Assembly: GCA_022570795.1 (NCBI GenBank)
Contig: JAKUDP010000007.1
Coordinates: forward strand, 930,001 to 994,000
From: Sphaerulina vaccinii
Taxonomy: Eukaryota > Ascomycota > Dothideomycetes > Mycosphaerellales > Mycosphaerellaceae
Direction of reading: 5' to 3'
DNA: 64,000 nucleotides
Position numbers and translations under genes: made by a program. Under the pieces are notes generated by a model. That model saw only the letters and a list, made by a program, of their open reading frames with translations. It was not told where the DNA came from and made no database searches. Below are positions 21,754 to 32,451 of this stretch, one piece after another (positions within the stretch are counted from its first letter, which is position 1; each line of letters opens with the position of its first letter).

Positions 21754-23340
21754 TCATCTACCCGGCAACGTCTTTGGCACCGGCCTCCCTGGTTTGATCT
21801 CCTCATACCTCACCATGAATTCCAACATCCGACTCTCTGCGCCCTCCTTCCCGATGACACATACTCCTTCTGGCCTCGACTGCCCTAGGGCATACTCGAT
21901 TTCTGACAGCGGCATCGTCCCAACAGGATAACCTGCACATGCTGCCAGATCGTACAGTCCGCTGTCTCCTGGGCCGAGAATGAACTCGACATTGCTGTCC
22001 GTCATGGCCTGATCTAGGACCTTGCGAGATAACTGGCGACCATATGCGAATGCTTCCGAGGCACGTTCGCGCTCTGTGTTGTTCTGCTGGGCACTGTGCA
22101 GCATATCTTGTTTGGTGTGTGCTATGAAGTAAAATGATCAGCAAGTCTGTCACTTGAGGACGATAGCATAGACTCACGCGAGGGCATCGCCAGGTCAGCA
22201 TGTTCTTCATTATAAGCGATCAGATCAGCTAACGTCTTGATAGGTGTATTCAGATAGTCTGTGAACTTCTCAAACTTCTCTCGAAACTGCGAGACTGCGA
22301 GGATCAGCTGCATAATCGGTAATTCTTCGCGGTCGACTTACATGCAACAACACGGATTGGCGATTCTCCTTCAAATTTGATATCCTCATCCGAAACATCC
22401 ACTTCCCTCTCAACAGTGACACCATTCGCTTCCAGCTTATCAGCCAACTCAGCAAGCCTCCTCACAAGCTCATCCCTCACACTCTCCGAAAGCGGACACA
22501 TCCAACCCGGATACTGCCACTTCCTCGCATCAACAAACCCAACCCGGAATGAGCCCACTTCCTTCTCCTCCTTTACACCACTAGTTCCAATTAACACATG
22601 CGTCAGATTACGCAGATCTATGGCAGACTTCGCCATCCCTCCCAAACTATCATGTTCACGACTAAGACACAACATTCCCTCTGTGGGAGCTCTCGAGGCA
22701 CTGACTTTAAGAGAGTAGAGCCCTCCGCGATTCGCCGGTATGACCAACGATCCTGTAGTCTCCTGTCCTATGCCGAGCTGCGCAAAACTCGCAGCTACAC
22801 CTGCTGCTGTCCCAGATGACGAACCTGCTATCATGGAATTCCCGCATGGAGCCTCTCTCTCTCCACTACGCCTCCGGGAATGAAGGGCGGCTGTGTCTGT
22901 CCTCCCAGCGCTGACCAGCCGAGAGGGAGTTGAGCTTTGATCCCACACATCTCAGTCAAGTTCGTCGTCCCGATAATAATTATTCCTGCCTGCAGTAATC
23001 GATCGACGAGTTCGCAGTTGCGGTTTCCATATGCGGAACGAAGAGCGTAGGAGCCGCATGTTGTTGGTAGCCCGAGGGAGGAGTGGGTTGGGAAGATCTC
23101 TTTTATTATGATTGGGATTCCGTGGAGTGGACTTCGAAGGTGGCCGGAAGCTCTTTCGGTGTCGAGAAGGAGGGCTTGTTGGAGGATTATTTGGATGGGT
23201 GCGATGTTGAGGATTGCATGTAGATGGTCGTTGTGGACATTGCTCTGCTTGATACAAAAGTCACAGAGTGCTTGGGATGTGATCTTGCCGCTGATGAGTT
23301 TAGCTTGCCATTCGTGGGCTGAGGTTGTGAGGAGGTCCAT
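21754..23340 (-). CDS. Amidase signature family protein, one frameshift
   Basis: Exons: 22342-23340, 22178-22294, 21754-22121; introns 47 and 56 bp. Marks of the family: HGIPIIIKEIF (catalytic Lys), GTTNLTEMCGIK, GWSALGGQTQ, AGSSSGTAAGVAASFA (GSSSG loop), GQETTGSLVIPANRGGLYSLK (nucleophilic Ser in TGS), then after the splices IKTLADLIAYNEEHADLAMPS and a C-terminus with GPGDSGLYDLAACAGYPVGTMPL. The frame breaks at the (CT)5 run 22853-22863: the N-terminal part reads ..FIPGGVV and continuity needs two bases fewer, giving APCGNS.. next. With that, total length is 1482 nt and all phases fit (493 aa). It is a slip of one dinucleotide unit, or a sequence error. Substrate unknown; such amidases hydrolyse diverse amides. 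Confidence 0.82.
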
Positions 23341-23705
23341 AGTTTGATGTATTGACTCAAGGTTAAGGATGATGATTGTGCTACATCGACCAGAGTGATC
23401 ATGGGATACACATCTCATATAGCATCTCATTTTGTCGCAGCCTGGTGTAGGCAGCTTTCTTATCACGCCATATCCTGGTCGATTATCCTTGTAGGCTTGC
23501 AGCTCAGGTGTTCTAGCCTTTCACTGGGAACCCGGAATGGTGTGGTATCCTCTCACAGCGTGGCAGGACCCGACAAATAGCTATCGTCAACGAAGGATGA
23601 CTACAAGGGCCGAGTTTGATGCCTTTGAAATAGGAGGGAGGGTCGAAGATGTTATCAACAGATTCGTTCGCAGCAACCAGGCGTCAAGGCACACGAATTT
23701 CAGCT
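23341..23705. other. Intergenic
   Basis: 365 bp between the amidase start and the HET gene end. Nothing recognised. Confidence 0.45.
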
Positions 23706-24987
23706 TCATACCAAGGAAAAACGGAATAGCTTGAATTCCTGGTGATCAGCTTCGCAGCACCATACGGCGGCAGCGGCAGCGGCAGCGTCGGCTTCGTCGT
23801 CCAAAGTCTCCAGAAAGACCTCACGATCAACGCCCAAAGTATCCAGCACCTTGAACATATCGTTCCACACATCCACTCCATGTATTTCACCTGCGTAGAG
23901 CATTCTCAGGACGCGTAAACTTAGTCCGAGGGTCGATATGGTATAGTCCGGTTCGATGGGCTTCTCATCCGACCGCCACTCTATGCAGAATAGCACAGCG
24001 TAGAGATGATCTCTAGGATCAGCGCACTGTAGGTCGTGGTTCTTCGAGATCGCATCAGCTAGTGTAGTGTGTCGGTCTTTATAAGGCTGAAACTCGTCGA
24101 ACGCTTCCGTGAGGTATGCCAACCTCCTAGAGTTCCCCTTTTCACGTTTCAGATTGGCTGTCAGCAGTTCCATGGCATATGCGAGCTGACCAAAGCGGCC
24201 CCAAAGAGACATATTTGAACCGCAAAGGATGACGATCGCAGGTATGTTCCGTCTTCTACCGGCCTCCCGTTCCTGCACCGTCCACAGCCGATGCCAGTAT
24301 GATCTTTGCATGAATCGTTCCAGTGCAGTGCACAGTCTGTCAGGTATGGGCGCGCCAAACCATTGATTTGAGAACTCTGCCTGAAGCTGGCCCTCTTCGG
24401 TGAAGTAGTCACGTACCAGCAAGTGGTAAAAGTGAGAATGCTTCTGACGCCGAGACTGCAGCTGCCGCCGAGACTGCAGCTGCCTAGTGGCCTCACCAAT
24501 AGAGCGAATATCATTGCATATCCACCCAACAGCTTGCAGTAGTAGTTCACTGTCGTCCTGGTGTGGACCAACGCACAGAAGTACCAGTGCACTCTGGCGG
24601 TATGTCTGATACATCATGCTCACCTGGAAGCTCTTTTCAAAGTTATCTCCCTGGTCGATACATATGGAATCGATCCAGATGTAGTCCTTAGAATAATGCA
24701 GTCGACTGTCGTAGTGCGTATGCACAGTTATGTCGCACGTTCAAGACATGACCATCGGCGAGGATCTCTTCGTTGTCCAGATCGCCCCAAGTATAGGATA
24801 TCGCCAAGTATCGAGGAGCATTGCTGAGTAGGAACGCTTCAATCGTGGTTTCCAGGACTTCGGCATCAGGGCGTGACGTGATGCGCAGAAGACGTATCCA
24901 TGTTGCGTCGTCTGGTAGAGGTGCATGCGTGAACATATGGGCATCGGGAGCAGCAACCTGCAGTGGTTCCTGTGGCGTCGAGGCCAT
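23706..24987 (-). CDS. Heterokaryon incompatibility (HET) domain protein, one frameshift, short
   Basis: Starts MASTPQEPLQ at 24987. HET domain marks: LRITSRPDAEVLETTIEAF, YLAISYTWGD, VLNVRHNCAYALRQ, then in a different frame YIWIDSICIDQGDNFEKSFQVSMMYQTYRQSALVLLCVG. The frame changes around 24715-24730, within a segment (ALRQ..LHYSKDYIWID) that relatives encode continuously; removing one base makes 1281 nt (426 aa). A 33-bp GT..AG stretch exists but would delete conserved residues. The HET domain links recognition of non-self to cell death in hyphal fusion. The C-terminus ends soon after a poly-Ala run and a downstream LRDP/ADPRDHLYA block. An 18-bp tandem duplication at 24448-24483 gives RQLQSRRQLQSRRQ. 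Likely a decaying allele. Confidence 0.8.
24448..24483. repeat. 18-bp perfect tandem duplication inside the HET gene
   Basis: The unit cgccgagactgcagctgc occurs twice head to tail, adding six codons in frame (LQSRRQ on the minus strand). It leaves the frame intact and looks recent because the two units are identical. Confidence 0.9.
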
Positions 24988-25392
24988 GATTCGTGAGGGT
25001 GCTCGACGCGAGTATGAAGGCCAAATGCGTGCGAGGTCCTGCGCCTGTTCGGTATCGAGTTATATATCGTGTCGCACAAGATGAGGGGCAGCTGAATGCA
25101 TCTGCAAGCCTTTGGTGCTACAGAAGTGCAGGACGACTTCGTTAGCTGGACCTAGCGCTGGTGGAGGGCGGACGACTTACAGTGTATGCAGGAACGTCGT
25201 GGCTGTGCGTTGCGTCTGGCCATCCAAGGCATGAGAAGTGATATGTGGTCAATTAGTGCTTCGTATTTATCTCTCCATGCTACTCGTCTGTGCGCGAGCT
25301 CGATGGCCCGATGTGCGCGTTTGGCGAGGGACATTGTCCAAGTGGTGGTCGTCTATCATAGGTATCGTACGCATCATTCCATCATCGTCTCA
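24988..25392. other. Intergenic
   Basis: 405 bp upstream of the HET gene and downstream of AMMECR1, both minus strand. A 60-codon minus-strand frame at 25152-25334 has no support. Confidence 0.45.
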
Positions 25393-26322
25393 TTACTCCT
25401 TCTCAATCTCCTCCACCCAATCTTTCCACTCCTTCCACTCCGAATATGACAACCCGACTTTCTCCCCTTCATAGGTGACCAGCTCTCCTCTCCCATCTTT
25501 CCACGTCTTCTCCCAATTCCGCTCACTTCCATTCCAGCCTGCCTTTCTCATCAAGCTCACTAATGTCTCCTCTTTCGTCCACTCCTGTTCCACAGCCACA
25601 GAAGGCAAATACGTGGCACCATACCTCCTGCCACTTTGCATGAAAGATATTCTAATGCCGTGTTTGCCAATCGTCCATGCTAGAGGGTCTTTCGTGGGGG
25701 TGGAGAAGTTCGTGAGGAGTGTAACATCCACGGATAGTGAGGGGAGGAGCGAAGAGGGGATTGGTGAGAAGCGGGTGTCTTCGAAGGCACTGTTTTATGA
25801 TATGTTAGCTCCGCCATCCCGTACTGTCTTCACAAGAGGAAAGACTCACGAAGTCAAAGCATAAGACCGCAACCCATCCTCAAGCTCCTGTGCTTCAAAC
25901 GTGCCAATACAGCCTCGTAGACTCTTACTCCCACTCCTAGAAACAGTATTCCACGTGATAAACAACGGATGCTCTTCTGCCTTCTTCGACAGATCTGAAA
26001 CCGAACTCGCTGGCGTCGCTGTGCCTGAAGTGTTCTTGCTACTCCCACTGCTAGGTAAACTACTACTAGAGCTTCCAGCACTCTTTGCAGGTTCTCTGTT
26101 CAGTAAACGTGATATAGCAGTTCTTTTTGAGGCGGTCGTAGCTTCAACATCAGTCATTTCGGCATCGTCGTCCACTTCTGAAGGGGCTTCTTCCTCGTTG
26201 TTGCTGCTCGCGTGATACTGGGACCAGAGTGTTTCGGTTTGAGAGAGACTGAGTGGCTTTCTGCGCTCGAAAGAGGCGGCAAGGCTTTCGAAGCAGAAGG
26301 CACAGTGAGCTTGAGTTGCCAT
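25393..26322 (-). CDS. AMMECR1 family protein
   Basis: Exons 25850-26322 and 25393-25789, intron 60 bp (gtgagt..aacag); product 289 aa. It begins MATQAHCAFCFESLAASFE and carries the signature SKSLRGCIGTFEAQELEDGLRSYALTSAFEDTRFSPI over the splice (LRGCIGT is the hallmark of AMMECR1). Later: SVDVTLLTNFS, IGKHGIRISF, ATYLPSVAVEQEWTKEETLVSLMRKAGW, all standard positions. A Ser/Thr-rich insert of about 70 residues separates the first helix from the signature, larger than in animals. The family is ancient and near universal; a nucleic-acid-related or ubiquitin-ligase adaptor role has been proposed, with no settled function in fungi. Confidence 0.94.
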
Positions 26323-27447
26323 GATTGCTGAATCTTGTCAGAACGAATGCTATGTTGATGTTGTGGCACAGTCAGAGCTTCTTCTTGAGGCAGCTGAGCT
26401 GGCACGGGTAGTTTCGGATACTGGAAGTGGTGAGCAGATCGGAGAACGAGTCAGCTAGTAAGCAAGATGCACTCCGCGCTGGAGCTCTTGATGTGGTCGC
26501 ATGAGCAGCTGCACCCATGTGTGCTAATGCGGTATGCCCAATATAGAGCTGTGAGTGGTTCGGCATCAACCGACGCTAGTGGAGGCCGCCGCGATGGTGA
26601 ATGAGCACGAGCACGAGCATGGGCAGCTTTGGGCAGTTTGGACTTTGCACTTCTCACTTCTCACAACAACACGCGCTACGGAGGTATCGCCACCAACATT
26701 ACCCAAGCTCGTTCATCTGACTGCCCGGCGGTGGCTTGAGAGGCATCGCAGTCACTGCCATGTCACCGCCTCGCAGCAATCGCAGCTCCGAACCCTTTGT
26801 CGCATCGAAATGAGTCTGAAGGACGACAACAATGGACAAAGGATGCAATTACTGAGTCTGGTGGTGATGGCACTGCCATGCGATCCTGGCCCGACAAATC
26901 TTCATGGCACTGTTCCAAAACCATGGAAGGGCACGATTGCGGCATACTAGGCTATTCCTCGCCGCCACATCTGCATCGTCCTGCGCTTCACACATCAATG
27001 TTCTTCTGGACAGCCTGGCCCGTAGTTGACAGCAGCACCTCACGATAGACCTTCTCGTCAGTCCTGGCTACTGTACCATACCAAACGCTCGTCTGAACAA
27101 TGGCCATGACGGCAGTATCGCTCGTGCTGGACAGAGCCTGCCAACCAGGATTGCAATACCACGATCTCATAACAGCATTGTACGCGTTCCTTGTTCTTGC
27201 GCCAGGAGACTGTTCCTGGATTCACGATCAAAGAATGCCGCGGATTCATTGTCCTCCTGATGGCGAACTGATATACTCGCCATACTCGCATGACCGGACT
27301 GTCCTGGTTACGCATCTCCTAACTTCATCTTTCCTTACAGCAATCCCTGGTGGACATACTTTTCTTTTCATTTCTTACACAACACTCGACTGGTTCGAGC
27401 AAGGTAAATATCACGAAGATATATTATCACGACTGACGGTATAGAAC
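26323..27447. other. 1.1-kb divergent promoter region
   Basis: Between the starts of the AMMECR1 and amidoligase genes. Several overlapping frames on both strands are mutually exclusive and without domain content. A short 'gagcacgagcacgagcatgg' hexamer repeat lies near 26600. Confidence 0.45.
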
Positions 27448-29502
27448 ATGTCTGCAAGCGCTGCTACATCGGGTGCGTCGACTGGTTCGACTCAGACGTT
27501 CGAGGAACGGCTTAGAGAACGACTTGCGCCTGTTAATGCAACCCTACAGAATTCCACAGAAGCAACGAACGAGAGACTGTGGCTATCAGTTCAAGACGAC
27601 GTCGACGGCATACAGAGGGAGTTCAGACAGGAGTATTTCACAGAAACGGATCCACAAGACCCTTTGCACCTCACTCTCGGCGTGGAGATCGAGGCCGGAC
27701 TCCTGCAAGATACTAAAGTTTCAAGCAGATGGACTGCGTACATGGACCCGACTACTGACGAGGTCATAACTGCTGCGCAGCAGGCTGTATACTACGCCCT
27801 TTCGCAGCCCTGCACCAAGCAATGTCCTGAATGTGAGCAGGCTCACACTTATATGCTGCGTGTGAATCCTTTGCGTGGAGAAGGAAGGGGAGACACGTTC
27901 AACTACAACGGCTGGACTGTGGGAACTGACAAGACTGTTCGCGCAGAGACCATGAGACTCAAATTTGAGGACCAGATCACCGATGCCCAAAATCCTGATA
28001 ACTCCAAACAATTCATGTTCCACGGATTCGAGATCAGAAGCAGAGTCATGGGTCACGGCAAGAACATACTTGCTGACAGAACACTGACCTGCCTGCACAA
28101 GCCAGAGGTGACGTACCAAGACGAGATTCGCGCTGCTTGGGATCTGCTCATCGAAGCCTTCCTCAATCCATCACGCGATGCTTTACACCGAGCGTGGCGA
28201 TTGATGGTCAATGACTCGATGGACCTGCACATCCACATTGGTAACGATAAGCAGCGACTGCCTCTGCAAACCGTGAAGAATGTCATTTTGTTGTGCACAG
28301 CTAATGAGCGACAGATTGATAATATGCACGCCAGGGACCATATCACGGGCAGCACTCTCAATCTCGATCCAGCACTGAACGGCGAAGGCCCTCCTGGGAG
28401 CGGAACGACTTTCCCACCTCAAGATCGATCACTAACACGCAGCTCAGAGGTGAAAGACCCGTACAATCGACCGTTCTCTGCACACTATGCTTTCATGGCC
28501 TACGCGAACCGTGCAAAAGACATAGCCTACAGGGTCAGGCAAACATATTCAGCAAGACAGCCGTATCCCAACATAGAATTCAAGAACGATGATGACCTGC
28601 GAGCTGATGCGAGAAGCATCAATGCAGGTGCCTGGCTGAGGATTGTAGAGAAAGCTGACAGAGTAGACTATCTCAACGACTTACAGGCTCGCGCGAACCA
28701 CACTGCCACTATAAACCTGGAGAATCTGGCACCCCCTCAGTTGCTGAATGGTGGAACGGCAGTCAAGGTGGTGAAGTCCAAGAACACCATTGAGTTCCGC
28801 CAAGCAGCGGCAACGCTCGATCCCAATGCAGCTCTCGCATGGGTCGATTTCCTGGTCAGGCTAGTTGAACACAGTCATGCCACTCAACCCGCCACAGTCC
28901 ACGCGCAGTGCCAGGCCAAGTGGCAGGACACCAATCACACTACCCTCGACCTCCTCAAAAATCTCGGTTTGAGCAGATCAGATTCGACCTTCAAGCACTA
29001 CAAGCACGTTGGTCCATGGTGCTCGCCCGAGACGACATATAGCCACACTCTCCTTGACTCCGAACTGGACCTGGCAAACTCATTCGGCGATGGGGACCTG
29101 GCCAATTTGTTCGGTGATGGGGACCCGATGAGACAGTTCATGATCTTTAACTCAACCGAACTATGCAAGGAGCTCAATCCTGACAATGTTGGCGCGCGCA
29201 TTCAAGACAAGTTCACCAGTCTTTGCTATGGGCAGTTTGAGAAGTCTTTCGTCGACTTTGTGGCCCGTGAGCAAGATTGGCCACTCGCAGGTGTGAAGAC
29301 GGCGCACCAGATGAGATTGACCATTGGTAGTGGTTGGTCATCTGTTGTTAACCCCCACGCAGAACTTCTTCACCCCTTCTCAGAAGAGGACTTTGAGGGC
29401 AAGTCGGACCGTGAAGTAGACAATATGTTCGACGTTGACCATGACGATTTTGACGATGGCACGCCGGCTTCAACAGCTACGACTGCGACCACAGCCTCAC
29501 AG

Positions 29503-29577
<75 letters not shown>

Positions 29578-29631
29578 GCCGATGACCAGTGGTACCAGTG
29601 GGCGATGTATTCTATGATTTGTTCAGTATGA
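27448..29631 (+). CDS. Amidoligase-like enzyme (Amidoligase_2 family), 727 aa
   Basis: Single-exon gene. The core fits the putative COOH-NH2 ligase family: LHLTLGVEIEAGLL (first acidic metal/ATP motif), GWTVGTDKTVRAET, FHGFEIRSRVM, DSMDLHIHIGNDKQRLPLQTVKNVILLC (HxHxG motif) and STNTIEFRQ-type KSKNTIEFRQAAATLDPNAALAWVDFLVRLV (EFRQ motif). Family knowledge: GCS/glutamine-synthetase-like fold, ATP-dependent amide bond formation; fungal members are uncharacterised. The C-terminal third is less conserved, with a duplicated decapeptide (DLANSFGDGD / DLANLFGDGD, 29071-29130) and a Pro-Ala run. A Cys pair (CTKQCPECEQ) near residue 125 may bind metal. No signal peptide. There is an in-frame ATG context 'gaacatgtc' at 27448. 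Confidence 0.85.
29506..29577 (+). repeat. In-frame hexanucleotide repeat, 12 units, encoding Pro-Ala
   Basis: The unit cctgct is repeated 12 times without interruption and adds a (Pro-Ala)12 rod just before the last 15 residues of the amidoligase. Length is likely variable between strains. Confidence 0.95.
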
Positions 29632-30058
29632 GGGCCTGTGCCTACAGACAGTTCTGAGTGGTAGGTGTTTGGTAAGTCTTCAATCTCCTCATACTTTTCA
29701 TACATGTATCATCTCAATCTTAGCACAATTTACCTCATAATTCTGTCACAATAATGCTGATCAGACATATCACCTGTACATTTCTATTCGGGCTTCTGGG
29801 CTCCAGTCGACTGGAGGTAGGGATCCTGCCGCGCAAGATAGCCACTTAGCCTTTGATCGCTTTACAGACCTCGTGGCATTGTGGCGGCGGACAACACTCA
29901 CTCTCGTGGCACGTGCGTCCCCGCATTTCGCGACAGCCATCCTCGGGTTTCACTTCAGCTTGCAGGAAATAAGATATATATGACCTGCTTGTGTAACGAT
30001 GAAATAGTAGTAGGCGATATTCCTCTTTCATACCACTTCAACTGACCATACACACATC
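29632..30058. other. Intergenic
   Basis: 427 bp between two plus-strand genes; holds the promoter and A/C-rich leader of the next gene. Nothing else. Confidence 0.45.
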
Positions 30059-31084
30059 ATGGCTACTGTAGCTGTTCAACAACCCGTCAGTGCTCTACCA
30101 GCACAAGACACCACACTCTTCTACTATCTTGAACTCAAGGACGGAGGTATTGTTCAAACATACCCTGGCACAGCATTCGAGAAGCGAAGGAAGCATGTTC
30201 CTCACGATGTCAACATCAAGGATCTGAGATCGGTCAAGGACGAGTTCAGCCTTGATAAGACGGGTTTCCAACTTGTGGACTTTACACCAAAAGAGAAAGA
30301 CTTCTTGGATGAGGAACGTGTGAAGAGGGAGTACTATCCTGAAGTTGAAGAGTTGATTAAGAAGCAGTGAGTTCATCTTCTCACCCCAATATGCTCGTCT
30401 ATACTTACCGAGTCTTGTAGGACCGGTTGCTCCCACGTTGTCATCTTCTCCCACATGACCCGCCGCCATACCTTCCAAGACGCACAAGACGATGCAAAGA
30501 TCAAAGACGACAAAGACTTCGTGACGAAGAACAATCCAGCTCGCTTCGTTCACGTCGATCAATCCTATCGTGGAGCTGAACAGATTCTCTATCTCAACAT
30601 GCCAGAAGAAGAAGCCGATCGTCGCACAAAGAATCGCTGGGGCATCATCAACATCTGGGCTCCAATCCTCAAGCCCGTAAAGAAAGATCCTCTAGCTTTC
30701 TGCGACTTCCGCTCTCTAGACGAGAAAGATCTTCGCACAGTCGTTGCAAACCTCCCACCACCGGGTGCTGGAGGCGAGTACGGTAACGTTTCGAAGAATA
30801 TGGCGCATAAGCCTCGCGCGGAGTATTCGAGTAATGGAGAAAGTGCTGCGAGGTATGAGGTTGCTAATCTGGCGCATAATCCTGAACAACAGTGGTATTA
30901 TGCTTCGGATATGACGCCTGATGAGGCTTGGTTGTTTAAGATTTTTGATTCGAAGAAGGATGGGAGGGCGAGATGTGCTGTGCATTCGAGTTTCCCGTTG
31001 AAGGGACAGAGTGATGTTGGGGATCCGAGGACGAGTGTTGAGTTGAGGAGTTTTGTGTTTTGGGATGATGATACTGTTGAGTAG
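30059..31084 (+). CDS. AsaB/CmcJ/GA4-desaturase-like Fe(II)/2-oxoglutarate oxygenase family protein
   Basis: Exons 30059-30366 and 30421-31084, intron 54 bp (gtgagt..cttgtag); product 323 aa. Marks: DTTLFYYLELKDGG near the start, HDVNIKDLR, KEREYYPEVEELIKKQTGCSHVVIFSHMTRR over the splice, ARFVHVDQSYRGAEQIL, NRWGIINIWAPILKPVKKDPLAFCDFRSL, QQWYYASDMTPDEAWLFKIFDSKKDG, and AVHSSFPL...RTSVELRSFVFWDDD. These match the 'hydroxylase/desaturase AsaB' family from fungal secondary metabolism, where the H-x-D and later His bind iron. Usually such genes sit in metabolite clusters; no backbone synthase is visible here, so its pathway is open. Its 3' end overlaps the convergent gene by about 150 bp. Confidence 0.9.
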
Positions 31085-32451
31085 ACAGATGCCGGTCTAG
31101 TGTCGGTGTTGTTGACAAGAGTAAGATATGGTATTTATTAGCGTTTCTGTATATTGCTCGTTCATACACTCCAGCCATCAATGCACTTTCGATCAAGTTT
31201 CTCAACGAGCTTTTCAATCCTTCTGATGACCCATCCCGAGATCGCACCTTGTTCTTTTCTCCCAATCTTTGCATGTCCTTGCTCCGTTCTGCATTGGCCA
31301 TCTCGCCACGACCACTGCAAGCATCTTTCATCTGCAAGGCAAGAGCCTTACATTCTGCTGCATCAGGAACGCCTCCTGCTAGATCGTCTGATACATTGTC
31401 CCAATCCACTCCGCGGTTGTTGTCGATTCGAGGCAACACCCACTCCTTGAAGACATCGCTGTGGCGGAACGGACGGTCTGGCTTGTTCCTCAACACCCAT
31501 TCATCTTCATAGTTTGTCAGACCTTCTATGGCCTCACTGGTGACATGATGATACGTGATGACTGGATAACACCACACATTTCTACCGTGTTCAGTGGTAC
31601 CGAAATCCATAACATTTGGATCGCCGCCTTGGAAATGTGGGAATGCCCAAGTCAGTGGAATGCTTAGATTTTGTAATGCTCGAGCAAGTGAAAGTTCGCC
31701 AAACTCCCCAGCATCTGCCATTGTATCCCAGCGAGCCTGCTCAGACAAATACAGCTCAGCCACACTAAGCAGTGCTGGTTGAGAGAGTACATAGCCCGAG
31801 CCGCCATGGCCAAAGAATTCTCCAGGCCCCATTGCCACCTGATTTCCCGAATAGAGCGGCTTTGTATAGTCGAGTGTTTCAAGCAGATGTGCGGCATTCG
31901 ACCAGGATACAAAAGTGTCGGCATCGATGAAGATGTACCACCTAGCATCTGTCTTGAACTCCCTAGCTTTGACACTCATAGGCAGATTCATGAATCGAGC
32001 TAGTTGCCATCCTTCTTGTCTATCGCTATGCGATGCTGTCGTCCACTGTATTCGATCACTGTGCTCTGGATCCGCTTGTTCTAGAGTCTTCCTGCCGTGC
32101 AGTCGTAGTCGGCGCCAGAGGTTGAAAGCAGGGCTCTGATCTCGAATGCCTTCACTCACAACGTCTAGGGCATCATGTACCTGATGAGCTCCTATGGTCT
32201 CACTGAAGTCTGAGAGTAGAAGTACATTTGGCCAGTGCTCGAAGGTGGTGTTGAGGTGTACCGGAAGCTTGCGCAGGGACTCTGTTGCGCCAGTCTTGAT
32301 GATCAGAACAATATCTTCAAGGGCGTCCAAGTTCGTTGGTGGCAATTGTGTGGTCAATCCGAGCCGCGATACTGTGGTCAGCAGCACAATTATTACCAAA
32401 TAGGAAGATCAAACGAGAGGCTCGACCTCGTGGCAGCAAACCTGGGCCCAT
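30936..32451 (-). CDS. Glycosyltransferase family 31-like (Fringe/C1GalT-type) protein
   Basis: A long minus-strand frame ends at 30936. Marks: EDIVLIIKTGATESLRKLPVHLNTTF at the start of the lumenal domain, NVLLLSDFSE, RWYIFIDADTFVSWSNA (DAD metal/nucleotide-sugar motif), PLYSGNQVAMGPGEFFGHGGSGYVLS, and PHFQGGDPNVMDFG. All are standard for fungal GT31-like enzymes. The long frame has no ATG before the domain: it opens at a TTG at 32399. A better start is ATG 32451 with a 25-nt exon (32427-32451) spliced over a 55-bp intron (32372-32426), giving MGPGLLPRVSRLGLTT. This loses the usual N-terminal membrane anchor, so the true start may lie further upstream. The last 80 codons are low-complexity and overlap the convergent gene; the real end may be nearer 31200. 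Confidence 0.78.

Noticed and set aside
29370..29705. Gly-Ala-rich frame antisense to the amidoligase
   Set aside because: It is the shadow of the (CCTGCT)12 repeat.
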